Shown in pieces: positions 40,216 through 48,843 of a DNA stretch of 64,000 bases. Position numbers and translations under genes: made by a program. The DNA is from Pseudonocardia cypriaca (lineage in GTDB: Bacteria > Actinomycetota > Actinomycetes > Mycobacteriales > Pseudonocardiaceae): NCBI RefSeq assembly GCF_006717045.1, contig NZ_VFPH01000001.1:2170001-2234000 (forward strand), written 5' to 3'. The notes below the pieces were generated by a model, which saw only the letters and a program-made list of their open reading frames with translations, did not search any database and was not told the origin of the DNA. Numbering within the stretch: the first letter of the stretch is position 1; each line of letters opens with the position of its first letter.

Positions 40216-40709
40216 GGCGGGAGCCAGGTCGCGGCCAGGCTTGATCGGCGCGAGGAGCACGCCAGAGTCACCGGCGAGGCCGTCGTGTACTGCTCGGGGC
40301 TGATCTGCCAGGTTCCCGCACCGGTTCTCGGGCCACGCGGCCCGTCGACCGGTTGCATGGACCGACAAGGGGTGCGCGAGCCCAAACCGGGTGCGCGACG
40401 CGCAAACAGATGCCCGACACCGGCCTCCTGGCGGCGCCGCGCACCAAGAGGGCAGGTCCTTGGGCCTGCCCGCACTGCTTGCCCTCAAGGGGTCGCAGAG
40501 GCTCGCAGGTCAAGGGTCGCGCCAGCGATCGCGGAGCGACGCGCAGCGCCCTTGAGCTGTGAGGGGCGGCCCCGCACAATGCGCGGCGCCGCCAGGAGGC
40601 CCTGAGGAAGCAAGGCCTGGAGCCAGGAGGCCTTGACGCAGGAGGCCTGCCCCGGCGAGCAGAACGCCCGACTCGCCGTGTCGGTACGTCGGACTCGCCG
40701 GGGTTGGGG

Positions 40710-42209
40710 TCAGCCGTTCTTCGCGATGTCGGCGAGCAGGGCGTGGAGGGTGCGGACCGGTACGCCGGTGCCGCCCTTCGTCACGTAGCCGTACGGGCCG
40801 CCCGCGTGGAAGGCCGGGCCTGCGATGTCGATGTGGGCCCACTGGAGGCCGTCGGGCACGAACTCGCGCAGGAACGTGCCTGCCACGAGCATGCCGCCCC
40901 ATCGGCTGCCGGTGACGTTGGCGATGTCGGCGATGCGGGAGTCCAGGTCGGCGCGCAGGTGCTCGGGGAGCGGCATCGCCCAGCCGTCCTCGCCGGTGGC
41001 GCGGGCGTGGGCGGCCACGCGGTCGCGGAAGTCGTCGCTGCCCATCACGCCTGCCGTGCGCATGCCGAGCGCCACCTGCTGGGCGCCGGTCAGCGTGGAC
41101 GTCTCCACCAGGTAGTCGGGGTCGTCCTCGGCGGCGCGGACGATCGCGTCGGCGAGGATGAGGCGGCCCTCGGCGTCGGTGTTGAGCACCTCGACGGTCT
41201 TCCCGCCGTACATCCGCAGCACGTCGCCGGGCCGGTAGGCGGTGGCGCTCGGCATGTTCTCGGCCATCGGGACGGTGGCGGTGACGGCCACCGGCAGCTG
41301 CAGCTGCGCCGCGAGCACCGTGGTGGCGATCACGGCGGCGGCGCCGCTCATGTCCGAGGTCATGTGGTCCATGTTCGCGGCGGGCTTGATCGAGATGCCG
41401 CCGGTGTCGAACGTGATGCCCTTGCCGACGAGCGCGACCTCCGCGCGGGGGTCCGGCCCGCCCGCGTAGCGCAGCCGCACCAGCCGCGGCTTGCGGGACG
41501 ACCCGCCGCCGACGCCCAGCACGCCGCCGAAACCGGCCGCGGCGAGCGCCTCGTCGTCGAGCACCTCGACCTCGACACCCGCGGCCTCGGCGAGCTCCTT
41601 CGCCCGGGCGGCGAACGTCTCGGGGTAGAGGTCGTTCGGCGGGGTGTTGACCAGGTCCCGGGCGTTCCGGACGGCACCGGCGACCGCGGTGGCGGTGCGC
41701 AGCACCTCCTCCTGCCCGTCCTCGGCGAGCAGCCCGACGCTGCCGACGGGCGTGCGGCCGCCGCCGTTCGACCGGTAGGCGGTGAAGGTGTAGGCGCCGA
41801 GCAGGGTGCCCTCCGCCGCCGCGCGGAGGTCGAGCCGCCCGAGCGTGCTGACGGCGCGGTCCGTGCCGGCCAGTGCGCGCGCCGCGGATCCGGAGGCCCG
41901 CCGCACCTGCTCGGCGTGCGGTTCCCCGCCCTCGTCGGGGGCGCCGAGCCCCACGCCGACCAGGAGCGGCGCGGTGATCGCCCCGCGCGTGGGCAGCTTC
42001 ACGACCTCGTCGGCCTTGCCGCCGGCCCCGACCACGGCGAGCAGGCCGACCAGCTCGGCCTCGCCGCCGAACGCCTCGGCGATCTCCGTGGCCCCCGGGG
42101 CCAGGCGCGGGAGCTCTTCCCCTTCGGCCGCGGGAAGCAGGCCGATGACCACGGCGTCGACGTCGGCGGTGACGGGCGAGCCGTCGGCGATGTGCAGGTC
42201 GGTGGACAC
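40710..42209 (-). CDS. pepA: Leucyl aminopeptidase PepA (M17)
   Basis: A 499-residue M17 metallopeptidase. Motifs: VGKGITFDTGGISIKP (metal Lys/Asp), HMTSDMSGAAAV, the signature NTDAEGRL, and DYLVETSTLTGAQ. It releases N-terminal amino acids in the cytosol as a hexamer with two metals. Length and domains are normal. The mycobacterial counterpart is pepB (Rv2213). GTG/ATG start with MSTDLHIADG. Confidence 0.95.
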   Translation of the reverse strand: MSTDLHIADGSPVTADVDAVVIGLLPAAEGEELPRLAPGATEIAEAFGGEAELVGLLAVVGAGGKADEVVKLPTRGAITAPLLVGVGLGAPDEGGEPHAEQVRRASGSAARALAGTDRAVSTLGRLDLRAAAEGTLLGAYTFTAYRSNGGGRTPVGSVGLLAEDGQEEVLRTATAVAGAVRNARDLVNTPPNDLYPETFAARAKELAEAAGVEVEVLDDEALAAAGFGGVLGVGGGSSRKPRLVRLRYAGGPDPRAEVALVGKGITFDTGGISIKPAANMDHMTSDMSGAAAVIATTVLAAQLQLPVAVTATVPMAENMPSATAYRPGDVLRMYGGKTVEVLNTDAEGRLILADAIVRAAEDDPDYLVETSTLTGAQQVALGMRTAGVMGSDDFRDRVAAHARATGEDGWAMPLPEHLRADLDSRIADIANVTGSRWGGMLVAGTFLREFVPDGLQWAHIDIAGPAFHAGGPYGYVTKGGTGVPVRTLHALLADIAKNG

Positions 42210-42301
42210 GCGTGGGGTCCTCTCGGAAGAAGGGGGCGAGACCGGTTCGAAATGCTAATGACACCCACGTGCCGTCGGAGCGGCCAGGCCCGGGTGCAAG
42301 G

Positions 42302-43594
42302 GTGGACGCCGTGTCCTCGAGCGTGCAGCGCCGACTGGGTACGGCCGACGCCACGGTGCTCGGACTGGCCGCGATGCTCGGTACCGGTGTGTTCGCGGTC
42401 TGGGCGCCTGCCGCGGCGGCTGCCGGGTCGTTGCTGCTGGTCGCGGTCGTGCTCGCGGGGATCGTCGCCGCCTGCAACGCCGCCTCCACCGCCGACCTCG
42501 CCGTCGCCCACCCGGAGAGCGGCGGCGGGTACGTCTACGGCCGGGAGCGGATCGCTCCTGGTGCGGGGCGGCTCGCAGGCGTGGCGTTCCTCGTCGGGAA
42601 GACCTCGTCGGCGGCCGCGGCGGCCGGCGTCTTCGGCGGGTACGTCCTCCCCTCGCAGCCGCTGCCGGCGGCCGTGCTGGTGATCGTCGCCGGCACCGTG
42701 CTGAACACGTCGGGGGTGCGCTGGACGGCCCGAGGGGCGTACGCGCTGGTCGGCGGGACGCTCGCGGTGCTGCTGGTCGTGGTGGTGATCGGGCTGCTCG
42801 GCCCGGACGTCACCGCCGTCAGCCCCCTCACCAACCCCGACGGCGAGGCGGTGCCAGGTCCCGGTGGCGGCCTCGGCGTGCTCACCGCCGCCGCACTCGT
42901 CTTCTTCGCCTTCGCCGGGTACGCGCGCATCGCGACGCTCGGCGAGGAGGTGCGCGACCCCCGGCGCACGATCCGGCGCGCCGTCGCGCTCGCGCTGGGC
43001 ATCACGCTGCTGACCTACCTGCTCGTGGCCTCGGCCCTCGTGGTCGGGCTCGGCACCGACCGGCTCGCCACCGAGGCCACCCCGCTCGTCACGGTGGTCG
43101 ACGCGGGGGAGACCAGCGCGCTCGGCGTGCTCGTCCGCGCCGGGGCCGCAGTGGCGGCCGGCTCCGCGCTGCTGTCGGTGCTGGTCGGGGTGAGCCGCAC
43201 CGCACTCGCGATGGCTCGGCGCCGGGAGCTGCCGGGCGTCCTCGCCCACATCTCCTCGCGCGGCACGCCGTTGCGCGCCGACGTCGCCGGCGGCGTCGTC
43301 GCGATCGGCATCGCCGCGCTGGCCGGCCCGGTCGCGGCGATCGCGCTCTCGGCCTGCTCGGTCCTCGTCTACTACGCCGTGATCAACCTGGCCGCGCTGC
43401 GGATGGCCCCCGCGGAGCGCAGCTGGCCGCGCTGGACGTCCGCGCTCGGCCTGCTGATGTGCGTCACGTTCGCCGCGCTGCTGCCCACCCGGCAAGTGGT
43501 GATCACGGCCGTCGCGCTCGCCGTCGGGTGGGCGCTCTGCACGCTGCTCGGTCGTGGGCGCACCTCCACATCCGGGGACGGGCCCGCCGGGTAG
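42302..43594 (+). CDS. APC-family permease
   Basis: A 430-residue transporter with about 12 hydrophobic segments. TM1 has LGLAAMLGTGVFAVWAP, TM3 SGGGYVYGRERI, and the inner loop GEEVRDPRRTIRRA is typical of the APC superfamily. GTG start; nine bases separate its stop from gcvT, suggesting one transcript. It may import an amino acid; the link to glycine cleavage makes glycine or a related amino acid possible but unproven. Confidence 0.85.
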   Translation: MDAVSSSVQRRLGTADATVLGLAAMLGTGVFAVWAPAAAAAGSLLLVAVVLAGIVAACNAASTADLAVAHPESGGGYVYGRERIAPGAGRLAGVAFLVGKTSSAAAAAGVFGGYVLPSQPLPAAVLVIVAGTVLNTSGVRWTARGAYALVGGTLAVLLVVVVIGLLGPDVTAVSPLTNPDGEAVPGPGGGLGVLTAAALVFFAFAGYARIATLGEEVRDPRRTIRRAVALALGITLLTYLLVASALVVGLGTDRLATEATPLVTVVDAGETSALGVLVRAGAAVAAGSALLSVLVGVSRTALAMARRRELPGVLAHISSRGTPLRADVAGGVVAIGIAALAGPVAAIALSACSVLVYYAVINLAALRMAPAERSWPRWTSALGLLMCVTFAALLPTRQVVITAVALAVGWALCTLLGRGRTSTSGDGPAG

Positions 43595-43603
43595 GTTCGC
43601 CGC

Positions 43604-44701
43604 GTGGCCGACCTCCTCACCAGCCCGCTGCACGACCGGCACACCGCGCTCGGCGCCACCCTCGGGGCGTTCGGGGGCTGGTCGATGCCCCTGGCCTACC
43701 CGGCGGGCACGGTGGCCGAGCACACGAGCGTGCGCGAGGCGGTCGGCGTGTTCGACGTCAGCCACCTGGGCAAGCTCGCGATCACCGGGCCGGGCGCCGC
43801 GGAGTTCGTGAACCGCTGCTTCACCGCCGACCTGGGGAAGATCGGGCCCGGTAAGGCGCAGTACACGCTGTGCTGCACCGAGTCCGGCGGCGTGGTCGAC
43901 GACGTCATCGTCTACCTCGTCGGCCCGGACGAGGTCCTCGCGGTGCCCAACGCCGCCAACGCCGGCCGGGTGGCCGAGATGCTGCGCGCCGCCGCCCCGG
44001 ACGGCGTCGAGATCACCGACCGGCACCGCGACCTCGCAGTGCTGGCCGTGCAGGGGCCGAAGGCCGCCGAGGCGCTCGTCACGGTGCTGCCGGGAGCGGC
44101 CGACCTGGCCGGGATGGACTACATGGCGTTCGCCGACGTCGCAGGCATCCGCGTCTGCCGCACCGGCTACACCGGGGAGCGCGGCTACGAGCTGCTGGTG
44201 CCCGCCGACGACGCCCTCCGCGTCTGGGACGCCCTGCTCGCCGCGGCCGAGCCGCTCGGTGGGGGCCCCGCAGGCCTCGGCGCCCGCGACACACTGCGCA
44301 CCGAGATGGGCTACCCGCTGCACGGGCAGGACCTGTCCGAGGAGATCACCCCGGTGCAGGCCGGGAGCGGGTGGGCCGTCGGCTGGTCCAAGCCGGACTT
44401 CTGGGGCCGCAAGGCGCTGCTCGCCGAGAAGGAGGCCGGGCCCGCGCGGCGCCTGCGCGGGTTGCGGGCCACCGGCCGCGGCGTCCCGCGCGCCGGGATG
44501 GCCGTGCTCGTGGACGGGAAGCAGGTCGGCGCCACCACCTCCGGCACCTTCTCGCCGACGCTCAAGACCGGCATCGCGCTCGCGCTCATCGACACCGCGT
44601 CCGGCGTCGGCCTCGACGACCAGGTGAGCGTCGACGTGCGCGGCCGCGCCCTGGAATGCGCCGTCGTGAAGCCCCCGTTCGTCCCCTCGCACGTCCGCTA
44701 G
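43604..44701 (+). CDS. gcvT: Glycine cleavage system T protein (aminomethyltransferase)
   Basis: A 365-residue folate-binding T protein: FGGWSMPLAYPAGTVAEH, REAVGVFDVSHLGK, GYTGERGYELLV, DTLRTEMGYPLHGQDL and a C-terminal barrel (TTSGTFSPTLKTGIALALI). It releases ammonia and forms methylenetetrahydrofolate from the aminomethyl-lipoyl H protein. Partners H and P are not in the window, as in mycobacteria where gcvT is alone near ilvE and pepB. GTG start nine bases after the permease. Confidence 0.93.
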   Translation: MADLLTSPLHDRHTALGATLGAFGGWSMPLAYPAGTVAEHTSVREAVGVFDVSHLGKLAITGPGAAEFVNRCFTADLGKIGPGKAQYTLCCTESGGVVDDVIVYLVGPDEVLAVPNAANAGRVAEMLRAAAPDGVEITDRHRDLAVLAVQGPKAAEALVTVLPGAADLAGMDYMAFADVAGIRVCRTGYTGERGYELLVPADDALRVWDALLAAAEPLGGGPAGLGARDTLRTEMGYPLHGQDLSEEITPVQAGSGWAVGWSKPDFWGRKALLAEKEAGPARRLRGLRATGRGVPRAGMAVLVDGKQVGATTSGTFSPTLKTGIALALIDTASGVGLDDQVSVDVRGRALECAVVKPPFVPSHVR

Positions 44702-44712
44702 TTCCCACCGAT

Positions 44713-44728
44713 GGTCGGACGTCCGACC
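44713..44728. promoter_or_regulatory. Perfect 16-bp palindrome upstream of ilvE
   Basis: GGTCGGACGTCCGACC is a complete palindrome with no loop, 28 bases before the ilvE start. TAGTAC at 44740 could be a -10 element, placing the palindrome near -35 where a repressor or activator dimer would act. The lack of a loop makes a terminator for gcvT less likely. Regulator unknown. Confidence 0.5.
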
Positions 44729-44755
44729 GTTGCGGGGCCTAGTACCGTCTCGGGT

Positions 44756-45859
44756 ATGAGCGAGCAGTTCTCCCGCACCCCGAACCCTGCACCGGTGCCC
44801 GCAGCCCGGCGGGCGGAGCTGGTCGCCGATCCCGGCTTCGGCCGGTACTTCACCGACCACATGGTCACCATCCGCTGGTCGTCCGGCGCGGGCTGGCACG
44901 ACCCGGCCGTGGTGCCGTACGGGCCGCTGAGCCTCGACCCGGCCACGATGGTGCTGCACTACGGGCAGGAGATCTTCGAGGGGCTGAAGGCCTACCGGCA
45001 GCCCGACGGGTCGATCGCGAGCTTCCGCCCCGAGGCCAACGCGGCGCGCTTCCGGGCGTCGGCGGCGCGGATGGCGATGGCGGAGCTGCCCGACGACCTG
45101 TTCCTCTCCTCGCTCGAGGAGCTCGTGGGCGTCGACCGCGAGTGGGTGCCGCCCGCAGGCGGCGAGGAGTCGCTCTACCTGCGCCCGTTCATGCTGGCCA
45201 CCGAGGTCGGGCTCGGGGTGCGCCCGGCCGCGGAGTACCTGTACGTCCTGATCGCCTCACCCGCGGGCCCGTACTTCCCTGGTGGTGTCGCGCCGGTGGA
45301 CGTGTGGCTGTCCACCGACTACACCCGCGCCGCGCTGGGTGGCACCGGCACCGCGAAGACGGGCGGCAACTACGCCGCATCGCTGCTGCCGCAGGCCCAG
45401 GGCTCCCAGCACGGCTGCCCCCAGGTCGCCTACCTCGACGCGGAGGACCGGCGCTGGGTCGACGAGATGGGCTCCAACAACCTCTTCTTCGTCTTCGGCA
45501 CGGGGGACGACGCCGAGGTGGTCACCCCGACCCTCACCGGCAGCATCCTCGCCGGCATCACCCGCGACTCGCTGCTCGTGCTGGCCAAGGAGCTGGGCTG
45601 CCAGGTCACCGAGCGTCGCGTCTCCGGCCAGGAGTGGCTGGAGGGCGCCGCCGACGGGCGGATCAGCGAGGTCTTCGGCTGCGGCACCGCCGCGGTGATC
45701 ACCCCGATCGGACGCGTCAAGCACAACGAGGGCGAGGTCGTGATCGGTGGGGGCCAGCCCGGACCGATCACGATGAAGCTCCGCAAGCTGCTCACCGAGA
45801 TCCAGCGCGGGGTGGCCCCCGACACGCACAGCTGGATGCGCACGCTGGTCCCGGCCTAG
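44756..45859 (+). CDS. ilvE: Branched-chain amino acid aminotransferase IlvE
   Basis: A 367-residue fold-type IV PLP enzyme making Val, Leu and Ile from their 2-oxo acids. Markers: LHYGQEIFEGLKAYR, YLRPFMLATE, the PLP lysine in GTAKTGGNYA, GSNNLFFV and the long GCGTAAVITPIGR. The ATG giving MSEQFSRTPNP is preceded by a palindrome and a possible promoter. Convergent with cobS with a four-base overlap. Confidence 0.95.
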   Translation: MSEQFSRTPNPAPVPAARRAELVADPGFGRYFTDHMVTIRWSSGAGWHDPAVVPYGPLSLDPATMVLHYGQEIFEGLKAYRQPDGSIASFRPEANAARFRASAARMAMAELPDDLFLSSLEELVGVDREWVPPAGGEESLYLRPFMLATEVGLGVRPAAEYLYVLIASPAGPYFPGGVAPVDVWLSTDYTRAALGGTGTAKTGGNYAASLLPQAQGSQHGCPQVAYLDAEDRRWVDEMGSNNLFFVFGTGDDAEVVTPTLTGSILAGITRDSLLVLAKELGCQVTERRVSGQEWLEGAADGRISEVFGCGTAAVITPIGRVKHNEGEVVIGGGQPGPITMKLRKLLTEIQRGVAPDTHSWMRTLVPA

Positions 45860-46590
45860 GTCGACAGCGCCACGAGCACCGCGGTCGTCGCGAGCTCGCA
45901 GGCGGCGCCGAGCACGTCGCCGGTCATGCCGCCGAAGCGGCGTGCGGTGTGCCAGGACAGCGTGACGACGAGCGCGGCACCCAGCACGACCCCGATCGTC
46001 GCGTGCGGGCCGAGGGCGAGGCCTGCGGCGGCCAGCGCCGCCCACCAGGCCGTGGGCACCCACCACGGCTGCGACCCGGCCACGAGCGCGCCGAGCCCGC
46101 CGGGGCGGGCCGCGGGTACCCCGCGCCGGGCCACCCAGCAGAAGCCGGCCCGGCCGGTGGCCGCGGCGAGTGCGACGGCCCCGACCGCGGTCGGCCCGGT
46201 GGAGGCCAGCTCGGCAAGCGCCGCGGCCTGCGCGCCGAGCACCACCACCAGCGTCACCACCGCGAACGCGCCCACCCCGCCCTCGCGCATCACGGCGAGC
46301 GCGCGCTCCGGCGGGCCGTAGCAGCCGAGGCCGTCCGCGCTGTCGGCCAGGCCGTCGACGTGCATGCCTCGGGTGGCGAGCGCGAGGAACCCGACGGTGA
46401 GCAGGCCGGCCACGAGCGGTGGCACCCCGAGCGCGGCCAGCCCGACGAGCAGCCCGCCCGCGACCGCGCCCAGCACCGCGCCGACGACCGGCGCCCAGCG
46501 CAGTGCACCGGCGCCGAGCCGGGCGGTCGGGTCGACCGGCCGCACCGGCAGGACCGTCAGCAGGCCGAGCGCGAACCGGAGCGACCTCAA
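45856..46590 (-). CDS. cobS: Adenosylcobinamide-GDP ribazoletransferase CobS
   Basis: A 244-residue membrane enzyme with about six hydrophobic segments, joining adenosylcobinamide-GDP and alpha-ribazole in the last assembly step of cobalamin. It has LRFALGLLTVLPV at the N-terminus and TRGMHVDGLADSADGLGCYG, the conserved aspartate-rich motif. The only fitting start is a TTG that overlaps the cobT stop (TTGA), so translation is coupled to cobT. Confidence 0.92.
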   Translation of the reverse strand: MRSLRFALGLLTVLPVRPVDPTARLGAGALRWAPVVGAVLGAVAGGLLVGLAALGVPPLVAGLLTVGFLALATRGMHVDGLADSADGLGCYGPPERALAVMREGGVGAFAVVTLVVVLGAQAAALAELASTGPTAVGAVALAAATGRAGFCWVARRGVPAARPGGLGALVAGSQPWWVPTAWWAALAAAGLALGPHATIGVVLGAALVVTLSWHTARRFGGMTGDVLGAACELATTAVLVALST

Positions 46591-47588
46591 CTGGCGTCGG
46601 TCTCCGCCAGCAGCCGCGCGGCCATCTGCAGCAGCGGGACCGCTGCCATCGCACCCGTTCCGTCGCCGAGCCGGATGCCGAGGTCGAGCACGGGGGAGAG
46701 GGCCAGGTGCTCCTCGACGAGCGCCATCGCGGGGTCGGGGGAGCGCTGGGCGTAGAGCCACCAGTCGCGGGCTCCCTTCGCGAGCGCGTCGGCGAGCAGC
46801 GCGGCCGCCCCCACGACGAGCCCGTCGAGCAGCACCGGCGTGCGACGGAGCGCGGCCTGCACGCAGAACCCGGTGAGCGCGGCGAGGTCGGCGCCGCCCG
46901 CGACGCGCAGCAGGGCGAGCGGATCGCGCACGTGCGGGCGGGCGCGGCGCAGCGCGTCGCGGACGGCGGCGGCCTTGCGCATCCAGCCGGCGTCGTCGAT
47001 CCCGCTGCCGCGCCCGATCACGGCCACCGGCTCGGTGTGCGTGAGCGCGGCGACGAGCGTGGCAGCCGGCGTGGTGGCTCCGACGCCGAGCGACGCCGGC
47101 ACCAGCATGTCGGCGCCCGCGTCCACCTCCTCGTCGGCCAGGGCCCGGCCGACGGCGAACGCCTTCTCGGTCTCGTCGGCCGTGAGCGCGTCCTCCCGGT
47201 CGATCCGGCCGCTGCCGCGCCGCACCCGGTGGCGGCCCGGGTCGTCGGTGTCGAGAGCGAGATCGACGACCCGCACCGACACCCCGGCGACCGTCGCGAG
47301 GACGCCGACCGGCGCCACGTGCTCGCGCACCGCGGTCGCCTGGCGGACCGTCTCACCGGGGCCGTGGACCGACACGCCGGCCGCCGCGATGCCGTGGTCA
47401 CCCAGGATCACCACGAGGCGTGGCCGCGCGAGCGGGCGCGGTGGGCAGGCCCCCTGCGCCGCCGCGAGCCAGACCCCCAGCTCGGCCAGCCGGCCGAGTG
47501 CGCCGTCGGGCACGTCCAGCTCGGCGTGGCGGGCGACGGCGGCCCGGCGGGCGTCGACGTCGGGAGCGGTGACGGCAGGCAGATCCAC
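46587..47588 (-). CDS. cobT: Nicotinate-nucleotide-dimethylbenzimidazole phosphoribosyltransferase CobT
   Basis: A 333-residue enzyme activating the lower ligand base of cobalamin. Features: GRLAELGVWLAAAQG, VVILGDHGIAAAGVS, SLGVGATTPAATLVAAL with the phosphoribosyl region, and SALGVEEHLALSP-like C-terminal glutamate in ALVEEHLALSPVLDLG (catalytic base region). Part of cobU-cobT-cobS on the minus strand, in the mycobacterial order Rv2207-Rv2208. Confidence 0.94.
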   Translation of the reverse strand: MDLPAVTAPDVDARRAAVARHAELDVPDGALGRLAELGVWLAAAQGACPPRPLARPRLVVILGDHGIAAAGVSVHGPGETVRQATAVREHVAPVGVLATVAGVSVRVVDLALDTDDPGRHRVRRGSGRIDREDALTADETEKAFAVGRALADEEVDAGADMLVPASLGVGATTPAATLVAALTHTEPVAVIGRGSGIDDAGWMRKAAAVRDALRRARPHVRDPLALLRVAGGADLAALTGFCVQAALRRTPVLLDGLVVGAAALLADALAKGARDWWLYAQRSPDPAMALVEEHLALSPVLDLGIRLGDGTGAMAAVPLLQMAARLLAETDAS

Positions 47589-47644
47589 GGGCTGTTCCTA
47601 CAGGGCTCGGCGCGACCACCGCGGGCCGGGTACCGGGACCCGGC

Positions 47645-48169
47645 TCACTTCAGGCGCAGCGGCAGGCCCGCCACCAGCAGCACGACCTCGTCGCACACGG
47701 CGGCCAGCGCGGCGTTGAGCGCGCCGAGCTCGTCACGGAAGAGCCGCCCGGCCCGGGTCTCCGGCACGACGCCGAGACCGACCTCCGCCGACACCAGTAC
47801 GACCCGGTCCGGCGCCGCCGCGACGGCCGCCACGAGCTCGTCGACCGCCGCACCCACGGCGGGCGGGACAGCCGACGCCTCCCAAGCCCCTGCGTCGTCG
47901 AGCACGCCGGTGAGCCAGGTGGCGAGGTCGTCGACGATGAGCACCCCGCCGCCCGCACGCACCACCGCGGCGACGTCGACGTCCTCCAGCGTGGTCCAGG
48001 TCGCGGGCCGGCGCGCTCGGTGGACGTCGATGCGCGCCGACCACTCGGGATCGCCGGCGCTGCGGCGGGCGGTGGCGACGTACCGGACCGGTGCCTCCGC
48101 CGGGAGCAGGTCCTCGGCGAACCGGGACTTCCCGGAACGGGTGCCGCCGAGAACCAGGGTCCTGGTCAG
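47645..48169 (-). CDS. cobU: Adenosylcobinamide kinase/guanylyltransferase CobU
   Basis: A 174-residue P-loop enzyme: LVLGGTRSGKSRFAEDL at the N-terminus, YVATARR, RIDVHRARRPATW (guanylylated His), VLIVDDLATWL and VLVSAEVGLGVVP. It phosphorylates and GMP-loads cobinamide. The first in-frame codon consistent with the family start is a CTG that overlaps the DUF3043 stop (CTGA); no ATG, GTG or TTG is suitably placed. Upstream of cobT with 56 bases between. Confidence 0.88.
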   Translation of the reverse strand: MTRTLVLGGTRSGKSRFAEDLLPAEAPVRYVATARRSAGDPEWSARIDVHRARRPATWTTLEDVDVAAVVRAGGGVLIVDDLATWLTGVLDDAGAWEASAVPPAVGAAVDELVAAVAAAPDRVVLVSAEVGLGVVPETRAGRLFRDELGALNAALAAVCDEVVLLVAGLPLRLK

Positions 48170-48810
48170 GGGTTCGCGCCCCGCTGGACCCGCGGCTTCG
48201 GGATGCGCATCTTCCGCAGCTGGCTGGCCCGGGTGAAGGCGTACCAGCCCGTGGACAGGCCGTTGATCTGCTCGTCCGGGAACTTCGCCCGGGCCTTCCG
48301 GGTGATGGAGGCGCCGAGGAAGATCCCCTCGATGATCATCGTGCTGAGCGCGACGAGGCTGAACAGGCTCAGGTATTGCTGGGCTGCCGGCACCGGGACC
48401 AGCAGCGAGAGCACCACGACCAGCGCGAGCGGCATGAACAGGCCCATGATGTGCGGCCGCGAGTCGACCACGTCGCGGATGTAGGCCTTGACCGGCCCGC
48501 GGTCGCGCGGCATGAGGTAGCGCTCGTCGCCCGCGGCCATCCGCTCGCGCCGCTCCTCGGCGAGGCGGCGGCGGTCCTCCTTGCTCGGCCGGTTCGCCTT
48601 GGCCAGCCGAGAGGCCTCGCGCTGCGTGCGCGGCGGCGGCGCGGCGGGGCCCCGCCGTCTGCCCTCGGCCTCGCGCCGCTTCGGCGTGGGCCGCCCCTTG
48701 CCCGTCGTGCGCTTGGGCTGGGACTGGTCGGAGTCGGTGGGCGCAGGCGCCGCGGACTCGGACGAGTCGGCGCCGACCTTCGACGGCGTGGAACGGCGCA
48801 GGAACCTCAC
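48166..48810 (-). CDS. DUF3043 membrane protein
   Basis: A 214-residue protein with a long basic, disordered N-terminus (residues 1-105, KRREAEGRRRGP), then YIRDVVDSRPHIMGLFMPLALV and two transmembrane segments, ending in a short basic tail. This is the Rv2206-type conserved actinobacterial protein. GTG start (MRFLRRS). Precedes cobU with overlapping ends, so it probably shares that transcript. Function unknown. Confidence 0.85.
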   Translation of the reverse strand: MRFLRRSTPSKVGADSSESAAPAPTDSDQSQPKRTTGKGRPTPKRREAEGRRRGPAAPPPRTQREASRLAKANRPSKEDRRRLAEERRERMAAGDERYLMPRDRGPVKAYIRDVVDSRPHIMGLFMPLALVVVLSLLVPVPAAQQYLSLFSLVALSTMIIEGIFLGASITRKARAKFPDEQINGLSTGWYAFTRASQLRKMRIPKPRVQRGANP

Positions 48811-48843
48811 ACACGTCACCTTACGGGCGATAGCGTCTGGCGC

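Larger units (their letters stand above)
39866..40709. repeat. Non-coding repeat block: two 106-bp inverted arms around a hairpin core
   Basis: No believable gene lies in these 844 bases. A left arm (39970-40075) and right arm (40488-40593) are reverse complements over about 106 bases with roughly ten mismatches; both contain GCGTCGCTCCGCGATCGCTG in opposite orientation. Between them a separate hairpin occupies 40148-40215. The outer edges carry inverted GAGTC-rich repeats. The nested symmetry, non-coding nature and position between complete genes suggest a dispersed repeat element, perhaps inserted twice head-to-head. Confidence 0.75.

Noticed and set aside
39984..40579. Pair of opposite-strand small frames with nearly the same start (MCGAAPH)
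   Set aside because: They arise from the inverted repeat arms read in each direction and have no independent coding support.
41999..44959. 986-residue minus-strand frame spanning the permease and gcvT
   Set aside because: It runs antisense to two well-formed genes and shows no family motif; its length is due to codon-position GC bias.
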